Assembly: GCA_035934555.1 (NCBI GenBank)
Contig: DASYXT010000046.1
Location: forward strand, 1-64,000
Length of the DNA stretch: 64,000 nt
Direction: 5' to 3'
From: DASYXT01 sp035934555
Lineage (GTDB): Bacteria; Verrucomicrobiota; Verrucomicrobiia; Limisphaerales; UBA8199
Shown: piece after piece, positions 50,589 to 58,937 of the stretch
How the letters are laid out: each line of letters opens with the position of its first letter
Position numbering within the stretch: position 1 is the first letter of the stretch
The notes under the pieces: model-generated
Told to the model about the DNA's origin: nothing
Database searches by the model: none
The model's input: only the letters and a program-made list of their open reading frames with translations
Made by a program: the position numbers and the translations under genes

Positions 50589-51569
50589 TTGAAACCGCTC
50601 CTGCCCGTACCAGCCGTTAGTGACAGGCTCCTCGAGGAGTTTCTCGCGCATCTGACGGCCGCGCGCCAGGTATCGTCTTATACGCTGCGCAACTACCGTG
50701 CCGCCCTCGAACAATTCTATCGTTGGCACAAAACCGAACGCTCTGAACCGCCCCCCTGGAGCACGCTGACTCGAGACGACTTTCGCGCGTTTCTACGCTT
50801 TCTGGGACGAAATCATTTGGGACAAGCCGCGATTCAATTGCGCTTCTCCGCCCTGCGCACGTTTTACCGATTCCTCATCCGGCGCGGTCAGTTAAGCGAA
50901 TCACCCATCCGTAACCTTTCGCTTCCCAAACTGCCGCGGCGCTTGCCCCACTTCCTGACCGCGGCACAAATGAGCGACTTGCTGGAAGCTCCTTTGAAGC
51001 TTGTGGCTGAGCCCAGGGACACCGGCGAATCCGAAGTTGGCGCTCGCAGCAAGGCCTCGGCCCGCGCTGCCGCCTTGCGCGATGTGGCGATTCTGGAAAC
51101 GATCTATTCATGCGGGCTGCGGATTAGCGAATTGTGCGGCTTGCGCGCGCAGGATTTGGATTTCCACCAGGGGCTGGTTCGCGTGCGCGGCAAGGGGAAA
51201 AAGGAGCGGTTGGTCCCGATCGGCAAGCATGCCCTGGACGCTATCGATGCGTATTGGGGGGTGTTGCCACATGAGCCGGCGGGTGAGGCGCCGGTGTTCC
51301 TGGCCCACCCGCGGAAATCTCGAGCGCTCGGTGTGCGGATTTTGCAGCTTCGTTTGAAGAAGTATCTGGCCCTGGCTGGATTGGACCCCAAGCTGACGCC
51401 GCACAAGCTGCGCCACAGCTTTGCGACGCACCTGCTAGACGCGGGCGCCGATTTGCGCAGCGTCCAGGAGTTGCTGGGCCATGCGCACCTGGCGACCACG
51501 CAGGTCTATACGCACGTGACGACCGAACGGCTCAAACGCGCTTACGACCAGGCCCACCCAAGGGCCTGA
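50589..51569 (+). CDS. xerC: XerC/XerD-type tyrosine recombinase
   Basis: 326 aa from TTG 50589. An N-terminal SAM-like core-binding domain (SSYTLRNYRAALEQFYRWHK) precedes the catalytic domain. Catalytic residues are visible: Arg in YSCGLRISELCGL, Lys in VRGKGKKERLVPIG, His/Arg in TPHKLRHSFATHLLD, His in LLGHAHL and Tyr in TTQVYTHVT. It probably resolves chromosome dimers at dif. An insertion of about 15 residues (PRDTGESEVGARSKASARAA) lies before the first catalytic Arg. It lacks the extra helix of integron IntI proteins. Confidence 0.92.
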   Translation: MKPLLPVPAVSDRLLEEFLAHLTAARQVSSYTLRNYRAALEQFYRWHKTERSEPPPWSTLTRDDFRAFLRFLGRNHLGQAAIQLRFSALRTFYRFLIRRGQLSESPIRNLSLPKLPRRLPHFLTAAQMSDLLEAPLKLVAEPRDTGESEVGARSKASARAAALRDVAILETIYSCGLRISELCGLRAQDLDFHQGLVRVRGKGKKERLVPIGKHALDAIDAYWGVLPHEPAGEAPVFLAHPRKSRALGVRILQLRLKKYLALAGLDPKLTPHKLRHSFATHLLDAGADLRSVQELLGHAHLATTQVYTHVTTERLKRAYDQAHPRA

Positions 51570-51596
51570 GGCTTCACACTCTCCCGGTCCAGATTC

Positions 51597-52925
51597 CTAC
51601 ACGCACACCGTCTGCCCTGGCACGGCCACGGGATACCATCCCTCGGGATCCGGCAACACCAACGGCAGCGCATCCCAGGAGAACGTCTTGGGCAACAGCT
51701 CGATTTGCGAGTTGAATGCATCATCCCACTCGATTTGTTTGCCCGAGTAAGTGCACATACGGCCCAGAATGCCGGTCATCGTGCTGAGCGCGCCGTATTC
51801 GGCTTCGTTATACGGTTTGTCGTTGCGAATAGCGTCGAACAAATCGTCGTGCTCCTGTTGGTATGGATCGATGTTGGGCACCTGGCGGGGAAACCGCCAT
51901 TGGTTGGCGCCCTTAAAGACGAACAGGTTGCGATCGTTATTGAGCTCCGCCTCGCCTTTGCTGCCGCGCGCGTGCTCGGAAATATTGGGCCAGCAGCCGG
52001 GAATCTGGCGGCACTGGCTCATTGCGCGCGTGCCGTCGGCATACTCAAACTCGACAAAGTGATGGTCGAAGATTTGGCCATGGCGCTTGGCCTTGCGCAC
52101 CTGGCGGCCTCCCATGCCCTGTGCGCGGACCGGGTGCTCGCCCTTAATCCAGTTCACTACGTCGATGTTGTGGACGTGCTGCTCGACGATATGGTCGCCC
52201 GACAGCCACGTGAAATAATACCAATTACGAATCTGGTAATGCATTTCCGTCTCGCCGGGCATGCGTTCGACCCCGTCGCGCGAACCGCCATCCCAGTAGC
52301 AGCGCAAAACAGCCAGCTCGCCCAACGCGCCGTCCTGGATGCGTTTAACGGCTTCGATGTACCCCGCTTTGTGCCGGCGCTGCAGCCCGACTCCAACCTT
52401 GAGGTTCTTTTGTTTGGCCTCAGCGGCGCTGGCCAGCACCCGGCGGATGCCGGGGGCGTCCGTCGCGACCGGCTTTTCCATGAAGACGTTTTTGCCCTGC
52501 TTCACCGCTTCGGCGAACTGAATCGGGCGGAACCCGGGCGAGGTCGCCAAAATGACGACATCGGCCAGCGCGATAGCTTTTTGGTAACCGTCGAAACCGG
52601 TGAACTGGCGGTCCGGGGGCACATCGACCTGGCCGGCCTTATGGGCGGTAAGCGTCTTGAGGGATTTTTCGAGTTGTTCGGGCCGCACATCGCACATGGC
52701 GACCAGTTTGGTGGGCCCGGGGCTGCTGAGGGCCTGGTTGGCGGCACCGGTACCGCGGCCGCCGCAGCCGACAAGCGCGATTTTGATGGTGTCGGTGGAA
52801 CCGGCAAACGCCGCCCGTTCGGGACCAAGGCCGAGCAAGGTGCCGCCGACGACGGCAGTAGAGGTCGTGGCGAGAAACCGGCGGCGGGTGATATCGGGAG
52901 CAACTGGAGGATTCGAAGAGTTCAT
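51597..52925 (-). CDS. Tat-exported Gfo/Idh/MocA-family oxidoreductase
   Basis: 442 aa. Twin-arginine leader ITRRRFLATTSTAVVGGTLL. A Rossmann fold follows: IKIALVGCGGRGTGAANQAL as the NAD(P) loop, VVILATSPGFRPIQFAEAVK and GKNVFMEKPVATDAPGIRRV with the conserved EKP. These exported sugar or inositol dehydrogenase-like proteins are greatly expanded in Verrucomicrobia and Planctomycetes, with mostly unknown substrates. Start at ATG 52925. Convergent with xerC. Confidence 0.92.
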   Translation of the reverse strand: MNSSNPPVAPDITRRRFLATTSTAVVGGTLLGLGPERAAFAGSTDTIKIALVGCGGRGTGAANQALSSPGPTKLVAMCDVRPEQLEKSLKTLTAHKAGQVDVPPDRQFTGFDGYQKAIALADVVILATSPGFRPIQFAEAVKQGKNVFMEKPVATDAPGIRRVLASAAEAKQKNLKVGVGLQRRHKAGYIEAVKRIQDGALGELAVLRCYWDGGSRDGVERMPGETEMHYQIRNWYYFTWLSGDHIVEQHVHNIDVVNWIKGEHPVRAQGMGGRQVRKAKRHGQIFDHHFVEFEYADGTRAMSQCRQIPGCWPNISEHARGSKGEAELNNDRNLFVFKGANQWRFPRQVPNIDPYQQEHDDLFDAIRNDKPYNEAEYGALSTMTGILGRMCTYSGKQIEWDDAFNSQIELLPKTFSWDALPLVLPDPEGWYPVAVPGQTVCV

Positions 52926-53158
52926 AATGCAGTGAAGATAAAGTTGACAGTGGGCTGCGGCGCAGGCAAGCGGGAACTAGCCCCAGTTAAGATCGGAATG
53001 GTGGGATGGTGGAACGCAATTGGGTATGCTCGAATCGACCAGGCATCACGTCATAGGTATCGCCCTGGATTCTTATGGTAACTTTGTATTATGCCTTTGA
53101 GCGCTCGTGACGAAAGTGGCGTCCAGCGGTCCAAACCATAACGAATAATTCAAAAGGT

Positions 53159-53425
53159 ATGATGATTGCACGGTTACTCACCATCGTTGGTCTGGCCAGC
53201 CTTGTTGCCGCGGGGGCTCTTGCAAAGGGCTATTTGCGGGCAAACCGGGGATTGCGCCGGGCCTTTGCTGGACTGTTAGTCTCTGCGGTTGGCGGCCTGG
53301 GAATCGCTTTTTCCACATCAGCCGCGGCGGTCTGGCCGCTTGCGGTAGTCATGCTGGGCGGTATTGTGTTCCTGATTTGGAGCATGCACATTGAGAATAA
53401 GCCAAACAACCGAGATTTGGCATAG
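53159..53425 (+). CDS. small membrane protein
   Basis: 88 aa beginning MMIARLLTIVGLASLVAAGA. Three hydrophobic helices (about 3-21, 34-53, 58-75) and a short polar tail IENKPNNRDLA. ATG 53159 or 53162 could serve as start. No family recognised. The next small ORF follows after 36 bp on the same strand. Confidence 0.6.
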   Translation: MMIARLLTIVGLASLVAAGALAKGYLRANRGLRRAFAGLLVSAVGGLGIAFSTSAAAVWPLAVVMLGGIVFLIWSMHIENKPNNRDLA

Positions 53426-53461
53426 CAGCGCGGGCACGTGGTCCGGAACAAGAACAGGCAG

Positions 53462-53935
53462 ATGAAATTGAGGCTATCACTCTTTGTCGATGCCTTCCTT
53501 GGCGCGGGTGTGCCATTCGCTGGTGACCCGATAACTTCGTTCCAGAATATATCCCTGTTGGGGCTTCGAACCGCAACTGTCCTGGACAACTGCAATCCTA
53601 TAGTTGGGGATGTCATCAAAGTTCGCTTCATCGCGACGAACTGCGGAGAGAAACGGCTCGAGATCCGTTTCCCGCACCGGCAGGGCAGGGGACCCGCTCG
53701 CGAGTACTCAGAGGACAATTTGACCACGTTGCTTCCCGGTGAATCGTTCGAATACTCGATATTCCGCTCGTGGGACGCCCCCGGGGAACACGAGCTTGCG
53801 TTGGCCTATGAGGCTCGATGCGCCGGTCAACCGTTTGCCCGACTGGCAAACCCTGTTATCGCAATCCACGTCAGACGCCCGGAGGCGGACAATTTGGTGC
53901 ACTGGGTTTCGCATGCGCGCACGGCTCAGACATAA
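53462..53935 (+). CDS. hypothetical protein with Ig-like fold features
   Basis: 157 aa from ATG 53462 (MKLRLSLFVDAFLGAGVPFA), a possible weak signal peptide; GTG 53438 is an alternative. Beta-strand-like segments (GDVIKVRFIATNCGEKRLEI, TLLPGESFEYSIFRSWDAPG EHELAL region) suggest an immunoglobulin-like sandwich. No family recognised. Confidence 0.5.
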   Translation: MKLRLSLFVDAFLGAGVPFAGDPITSFQNISLLGLRTATVLDNCNPIVGDVIKVRFIATNCGEKRLEIRFPHRQGRGPAREYSEDNLTTLLPGESFEYSIFRSWDAPGEHELALAYEARCAGQPFARLANPVIAIHVRRPEADNLVHWVSHARTAQT

Positions 53936-53984
53936 GGCCGGCGGGCGCGAATAATGGCTACCCCAGGCCAACAGGAATTCTATG

Positions 53985-54170
53985 CTAGGGGCTGCAGAAT
54001 TGCGCATTTGAGCGGCGTCCGCGCAGTGCCTTCTGCGGTGCCCGAAACCGAATTTCGATGCATTGGCCAAGAGCCTTAGCGATCCGTTGGAGCATCGTCA
54101 GCGAATGCCCTTCGTAGTCTGCGTCCTCCAACGGGAGATAACCGATTGCTTTGTGCCAATTCCATTCTTA
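53985..54170 (-). pseudogene. XRE-family antitoxin/regulator fragment with frameshift
   Basis: Minus-strand reading gives GTKQSVISR in one frame and EDADYEGHSLTMLQRIAKAL then GQCIEIRFRAP in another. Restoring one T at the junction (near 54133) yields GTKQSVISRLEDADYEGHSL, the typical C-terminal half of an XRE/HigA-type helix-turn-helix antitoxin. The N-terminal half is missing, so this is a relic. No toxin gene was recognised beside it. Confidence 0.65.
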
Positions 54171-54221
54171 TTTCATTGAGTCGTAGTGGCCTCCACCTGT
54201 AATAGATGAGAAGAATCAGCT

Positions 54222-55553
54222 ATGATACCGCCTCGGCCCGACCCAGCGCCTGCGGCTGTCCTGACGAGCGGACGCGCGGTGCCGTGGTATCAGGGAGTCA
54301 GGCGGTACGAATGGCTGGTGCTGGCGATTGCTTCGGCTGGCTGGGTGTTTGATGCATTCGAAGGGCAAATCTTCAATATTACCCGCCAACAATTGTTGGG
54401 CGAGATTATGGGGCGGCACGCCACCGCCGGGGCCATCAAAGATTACGGAGATATCTTCCTGGCAGTATTTCTAGCCGGGGGCACGTTGGGCGGCTTGCTT
54501 TTTGGGGCGTTGGCAGACCGCTGGGGACGCCGCCCGAGCATGGCCGTCACCATCCTGATGTATTCGGTGTTCTCCGGGGCGACATATTTTGCGCAAACAC
54601 TGTGGCAGGTGGCGGCGGCGCGGTTTCTGGTAGCGATGGGTGTCGGGGGCGAGTGGGCGGTGGCGGCGAGCCTCGTGGCGGAAGTTTTTCCGCAACATGC
54701 GCGGGCGCACGCTTCGGGGATTTTCCACGCGACGAGTGTTTTGGGCACGTGGGCAGCCGCGCTGGCGGGCATGGCGGTCGGCGCGCACTGGCGCTACGCC
54801 TATCTGGCAGGGTTGCTACCTGCCGCGCTCGTGTTTTGGGTCATGACCAAAGTAAAAGAGCCGGAGAAATGGTGCAAAGCCGGCAGCCGCAGCGAGGGAG
54901 AAGGGAAGGAGCCCAGAATGGGAAGTTTCCGCGATTTATTGGGCAACGCGGCCTGGCGTCGGCGGGCATTGCTGGGGATGCTGCTGGCGGCGGTCGGGCT
55001 TGGCAGCTTTTGGGGAGTGACGGTGGCCGGACAGGACCTTGCGCGCGAATCGCTGGTGCGGAGCGGTGTTTCGTTGGCAGCGGCGTCGGAGCGAGCGAAG
55101 TTCGCCTACGGGGTGATTGAGACGATTGGGGGCGGACTGGGCTTGCTGGCGTTCGGACCCTTATGCGTGCGAGTGGGCCGGCGGCGGGCGTTCATGCTGT
55201 TCCAGACGGGTGCATTCCTCATCGTGCCGTTGACCTGTTACCTGCCCGGCACCTACGATCAGCTTTTGCTAATCTTGCCAATTTTCGGGTTCCTCACGTT
55301 GGGGATTCACGCCGGGTTCGCGATTTACTTTCCAGAGTTGTTTCCGACGGCGTTGCGGGCGACGGGTGCCGGGTTTTGCTTCAATGGTGGCCGGATTGTT
55401 GCCGCGTCGGTGTTGCTGCTGTCGGGGTGGCTGAAGGGCTTGCCGGGAATGGATTTGCGGCTCGCTATTACGCTACTGGCTTTGCTGTTTCCGCTGGGCC
55501 TCGTCATCATTTGGTTCATGCCGGAGACAAAAGATAAGCCGCTGCCGGAGTAA
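54222..55553 (+). CDS. MFS transporter
   Basis: 443 aa, twelve predicted membrane helices. Features of the sugar/organic-acid:H+ symporter branch: GWVFDAFEGQIFNITRQQLL (helix 1 with the acidic D-x-x-E), LLFGALADRWGRRPSMAVTI (MFS signature between helices 2 and 3), FLVAMGVGGEWAVAASLVAE and GIHAGFAIYFPELFPTALRA. The substrate cannot be named; aromatic acids, sialic acid and other organic acids are used by relatives. It stands alone and is convergent with the GH43-like gene. Confidence 0.9.
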   Translation: MIPPRPDPAPAAVLTSGRAVPWYQGVRRYEWLVLAIASAGWVFDAFEGQIFNITRQQLLGEIMGRHATAGAIKDYGDIFLAVFLAGGTLGGLLFGALADRWGRRPSMAVTILMYSVFSGATYFAQTLWQVAAARFLVAMGVGGEWAVAASLVAEVFPQHARAHASGIFHATSVLGTWAAALAGMAVGAHWRYAYLAGLLPAALVFWVMTKVKEPEKWCKAGSRSEGEGKEPRMGSFRDLLGNAAWRRRALLGMLLAAVGLGSFWGVTVAGQDLARESLVRSGVSLAAASERAKFAYGVIETIGGGLGLLAFGPLCVRVGRRRAFMLFQTGAFLIVPLTCYLPGTYDQLLLILPIFGFLTLGIHAGFAIYFPELFPTALRATGAGFCFNGGRIVAASVLLLSGWLKGLPGMDLRLAITLLALLFPLGLVIIWFMPETKDKPLPE

Positions 55554-55559
55554 GTCTGT

Positions 55560-56522
55560 TCAACCGAGTAGTTCGGACACCGGAACGGTTGCCAGGCGCA
55601 GTTCATGGGCGCCGTCGGGCCGGGCGAGTTCGTAAAAGAGCGTCGCTTGCGCGCCACTCACTGACGCATCAACATAGCGCAGGGAACCTGAACCATGCGT
55701 GTTGGTCACCAATGGGCTGTCGGGTGTCAGACAGGTCCATTCCCGCAGATTGGAAGAGACAGCCAAGCCGGTTCGTTCCTCATAATTTTCGAAATGCCCG
55801 GCGCTGCCGTCGTAAAAACCGTAGAACTTTCCGTTCAGCGGCAAAACCGAATTGAGCCGGCGGCAGTAACGGTCCCAGCCCGAGGCAGCGGGAGCGAACA
55901 CCACGCCATCCCACGTCCAGGTGTCCAGGTCGGAGGAATGGGCCAGGCCGGTGGCCGAAACACACTCGCCGGTGTTGTAAATGTCGAGAGTGGCGTGAGA
56001 CTGTGCGGTTGTGCTCGCGGTAGGCAGCGCGACGCTCAGCAGCAGGTAGAAAGTGTTTTGCGATTGGAATATCCAGGGGTCTTTGATGCCTTCCAAACCC
56101 AGCGGCGGCGCCTTGAAAACCGGGCGCATCTCAGCCGGTGAAAATCGCGACACGTCGCGCGCTTTAAGCACCGATAGGCACCAGCGTCCATCCGCAGGAT
56201 CCACGAAGCTGACGAAGTACCGCCACCAACCATCCGGTCCGAGGCGCAGCGCGCAGCGTTCGATCGACGCGCTGCCGAATCTGTCCTTCGTTACGGACCA
56301 GACATCGTCCCAATGACGAAGATCGGTGGACCGGGCAATGCGGGTTTCACCCCCGCGGTCTGGTTCGACGCCGCGCGGTCGGCGAAGGCGATAGGTGAGA
56401 TACCAGGCCCGTTCGGACGGTTCATAGAAAGCGCCGGGTGCGCCGGCCCAATAGCCAGGACCGTTTCCAGGCGGTTGGCGAACGATGAAGCCGGAGGCGA
56501 GTAAATTCGAGAGAGTGCTCAT
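55560..56522 (-). CDS. five-bladed beta-propeller glycosidase-like protein (GH43-like)
   Basis: 320 aa from ATG 56522 (MSTLSNLLASGFIVRQPPG); an upstream extension to 56684 is unlikely. It has no signal peptide. Repeated blade motifs include GAPGAFYEPSERAWYLTYRL, TDLRHWDDVWSVTKDRFGSA, GIKDPWIFQSQNTFYLLLSV and NGKFYGFYDGSAGHFENYEE, with the aromatic and acidic residues typical of GH43/GH32/GH62-type propellers. The catalytic triad could not be assigned with certainty. It may act on arabinan- or xylan-derived sugars. Confidence 0.65.
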   Translation of the reverse strand: MSTLSNLLASGFIVRQPPGNGPGYWAGAPGAFYEPSERAWYLTYRLRRPRGVEPDRGGETRIARSTDLRHWDDVWSVTKDRFGSASIERCALRLGPDGWWRYFVSFVDPADGRWCLSVLKARDVSRFSPAEMRPVFKAPPLGLEGIKDPWIFQSQNTFYLLLSVALPTASTTAQSHATLDIYNTGECVSATGLAHSSDLDTWTWDGVVFAPAASGWDRYCRRLNSVLPLNGKFYGFYDGSAGHFENYEERTGLAVSSNLREWTCLTPDSPLVTNTHGSGSLRYVDASVSGAQATLFYELARPDGAHELRLATVPVSELLG

Positions 56523-56608
56523 AAAAGAAGCAGGAACGAGAGGAGCAATCCAGGTAACGGAATCCGGTGTGGTCGCTGCCAAGAAAGCGGGCGGGTTTGG
56601 GTTGCATG

Positions 56609-58033
56609 CTATTGAATCACAACAGAGATATGTTTGGTTTCGAGGAAAGCCTCGAGGCCTTCGCTGCCGAGCTCCCGGCCCCACCCGCTCTGCTTGACGC
56701 CGCCAAACGGGGCTTGCGTCGCCGTCGGCACGCCATCGTTGATCCCGATAATGCCCGCTTCCAGGTTTTCCATCAGGCGGAAGGTGCGCCCCAAATCGCG
56801 AGTAAAGGCGTAGGCGCTCAAACCAAAGGGCGAACGGTTGGCCTGTTCGAGGGCTTGGCGCTCGTGATCGAAGGCGGCCACGGCCGCGATCGGCGCGAAG
56901 GTCTCTTCACAAAAACACAGCGCGTCGGAGGGCACATCGGCCAGCACGGTGGGTTCGAGAAAGAAGCCGGGGCGTTTGAGGCGATGGCCGCCGCAGAGCA
57001 CGCGCGCGCCGCGCCGCACCGCATCCTCGATATGGGCTGTGGCTTTGCGTAACGCATCCTCATCGATTAACGGGCCGAGCTCGACGCCCGCTTCGAGGCC
57101 GTCGCCGACTTTCAGAGCGTTGGTGCGCGCGACGAACGCCTCGAGGAATTGCTGGTACACGGCGCGTTCGACGTAAATCCGGTTGGCCGCGATGCACGAC
57201 TGGCCCGTGTTGCGGAATTTGGCGAGGATAACGCCGTCCACCGCGCGGTTTAGATCCGCGTCGGCAAAGACCAGCACCGGGCCGAGGCCGCCCAGTTCCA
57301 GCGAGAGGAGTTTGACCTGCTCGGCCGCGCCGCGGATCAGAAGCTTGCCGACCTCGGTCGAGCCGGTGAACGTAACTTTCCGGCAAAGCGGGTTTTCCAG
57401 AAATTCCTGGCCGATCTCGGATGAAGAACCCAGGACGAGCTGGAAGACGCCGCTGGGCAGGCCGGCGCTGGCAACACACTCGGCGAAGATGGCGGCGGAC
57501 AAAGGCGTCTGGCGCGCAGGCTTGAGCACGACCGTGCAGCCGGCCGCCAGCGCGGGAGCTACTTTGCGCACGGCCAGCACGAGAGGAAAATTCCAGGGAC
57601 TGATAGCGCCGACCACGCCCAGCGGTGTTTTGATGACCAAGTGGCGTTTGCCTTCAACCTGGTGAGGCACAATGCGACCGTAGGCGCGGCGGCCTTCGCC
57701 GGCAAACCAGCGCAAGTGGTCCACCGTCATGGCGAGCTCCCCAAGGCTTTGACTGAGCGGTTTCCCGTTTTCCAGCGTGATGAGCCGGGCGATTTCGTCG
57801 CGGCGGCGCTCCAATTCGGCGGCGATTTTTTCGAGGAACTCGCCGCGAGCTTTGGCGGTCTGGTGACGCCAGGTTTGAAAGGCTTGATGGGCGTCGGCAA
57901 TGGCCCGGGCGACTAATGGGCGGCTGACGGTGGTGATTTTGGCAAACGCCTCGCCGGTGGCGGGGTTGCGCACGGCGATGGTGGGTTCGCCGCCAACCCA
58001 TTCGCCATTCAGATAAAGTGGATACGACTTCAC
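56609..58033 (-). CDS. gabD: NAD(P)-dependent succinate-semialdehyde dehydrogenase-like aldehyde dehydrogenase
   Basis: 474 aa, standard ALDH length. GAISPWNFPLVLAVRKVAPA and VTFTGSTEVGKLL are cofactor-binding; general base Glu lies in LLSLELGGLGPVLV and the nucleophile Cys in FRNTGQSCIAANR. GVPTATQAPFGGVKQSGWGR near the C-terminus is typical of GabD-type enzymes. LELGG is followed by L rather than the usual N/K, a minor oddity. It converts a semialdehyde to the acid. Its start overlaps the transaldolase stop (ATGA), so the two form a unit. Confidence 0.9.
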   Translation of the reverse strand: MKSYPLYLNGEWVGGEPTIAVRNPATGEAFAKITTVSRPLVARAIADAHQAFQTWRHQTAKARGEFLEKIAAELERRRDEIARLITLENGKPLSQSLGELAMTVDHLRWFAGEGRRAYGRIVPHQVEGKRHLVIKTPLGVVGAISPWNFPLVLAVRKVAPALAAGCTVVLKPARQTPLSAAIFAECVASAGLPSGVFQLVLGSSSEIGQEFLENPLCRKVTFTGSTEVGKLLIRGAAEQVKLLSLELGGLGPVLVFADADLNRAVDGVILAKFRNTGQSCIAANRIYVERAVYQQFLEAFVARTNALKVGDGLEAGVELGPLIDEDALRKATAHIEDAVRRGARVLCGGHRLKRPGFFLEPTVLADVPSDALCFCEETFAPIAAVAAFDHERQALEQANRSPFGLSAYAFTRDLGRTFRLMENLEAGIIGINDGVPTATQAPFGGVKQSGWGRELGSEGLEAFLETKHISVVIQ

Positions 58034-58689
58034 TTCGCTTTAGCGGTTTGTGGGACCTTGGCCCAGTCCCGCAGGAAAATCTCGATACCTTGCTCGGTCA
58101 AGGGATGCTGATAGAGTTGGTCGAGCACGTCGTAACTGAGGGTACAGACATCCGAGCCGGCGAGGGCGGCCTCCAATACGTGCAGCGGATGCCGTACTGC
58201 GGCCGTCAGGACCAGCGTCTTGAACTGGTAATTGTCGTAAATTGTTTTGATCTGGCGCACCAGGTCCATGCCAATATGACCGAAGGCATCAAGCCGCCCG
58301 ACAAACGGGCTGATATAAGTCGCGCCGCACTTGGCGGCCAGCAGCGCCTGGACGGGTGAAAAGGTGACGGTCACGTTGGTTTTGATCCCTTCGGCGGCGA
58401 GGCTCTTCACCGCCTTTAACCCTTCCTTTATCAGCGGCACTTTGACAACCACGTTCTTATGAATTTTGGCCAGGGCGCGGCCTTCCTTGACGATTTCCGG
58501 GGCCGTCAGCGTGACCGTCTCGAGGCTGACGGGCCCATCGACCAATCGACAGATCTCGCGATATAATTGGCCGGGTGAGCGGCCCGTTTTGGCGACGTGG
58601 CTGGGATTGGTGGTCACGCCGTCGATGATGCCCCAACTCCAGGCTTCGCGGATTTGTTCGACGTCGGCAGTATCGATAAAGAGTTTCAT
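58030..58689 (-). CDS. tal: transaldolase (short, FSA/TalC type)
   Basis: 219 aa, matching the short transaldolase/fructose-6-phosphate aldolase subfamily. MKLFIDTADVEQIREAWSWG and GIIDGVTTNPSHVAKTGRSP form the start of the barrel; the Schiff-base Lys lies in NVVVKVPLIKEGLKAVKSLA, followed by TNVTVTFSPVQALLAAKCGA and YISPFVGRLDAFGHIG. It acts in the pentose phosphate pathway. First gene of a two-gene unit with the aldehyde dehydrogenase. Confidence 0.95.
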   Translation of the reverse strand: MKLFIDTADVEQIREAWSWGIIDGVTTNPSHVAKTGRSPGQLYREICRLVDGPVSLETVTLTAPEIVKEGRALAKIHKNVVVKVPLIKEGLKAVKSLAAEGIKTNVTVTFSPVQALLAAKCGATYISPFVGRLDAFGHIGMDLVRQIKTIYDNYQFKTLVLTAAVRHPLHVLEAALAGSDVCTLSYDVLDQLYQHPLTEQGIEIFLRDWAKVPQTAKAK

Positions 58690-58937
58690 TTCGCGTTCGG
58701 AGCTGCGGATAACCGTATAGAGGTTTGCTGCGGGATGTCAATTGGGTGGCGGGGGGAGTTGCGTGTAGATGCTACCGCAAGCACGAAAGATTGAAGCAAA
58801 GGAAACAGAGAAAACCGGGGGGGGTCAATGGCACCCGGCAATCACGCAAACAATCCGCCTTCCGGTGTGCCAATCTACATGGCCTTGTGGACCGGACCGA
58901 GGTGAAGGGAGATTGGGGTGCAACACTGACCCGGCGT

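Noticed and set aside
50589..51569. XerC-like recombinase as the integrase for the cassette array
   Set aside because: It lies 41 kb away, matches chromosomal XerC/D, and no IntI-specific insertion was seen.
51705..53081. 458-codon plus-strand ORF antisense to the Gfo/Idh/MocA gene
   Set aside because: The minus-strand frame has a Tat leader, Rossmann motif and EKP signature; the plus frame has none.
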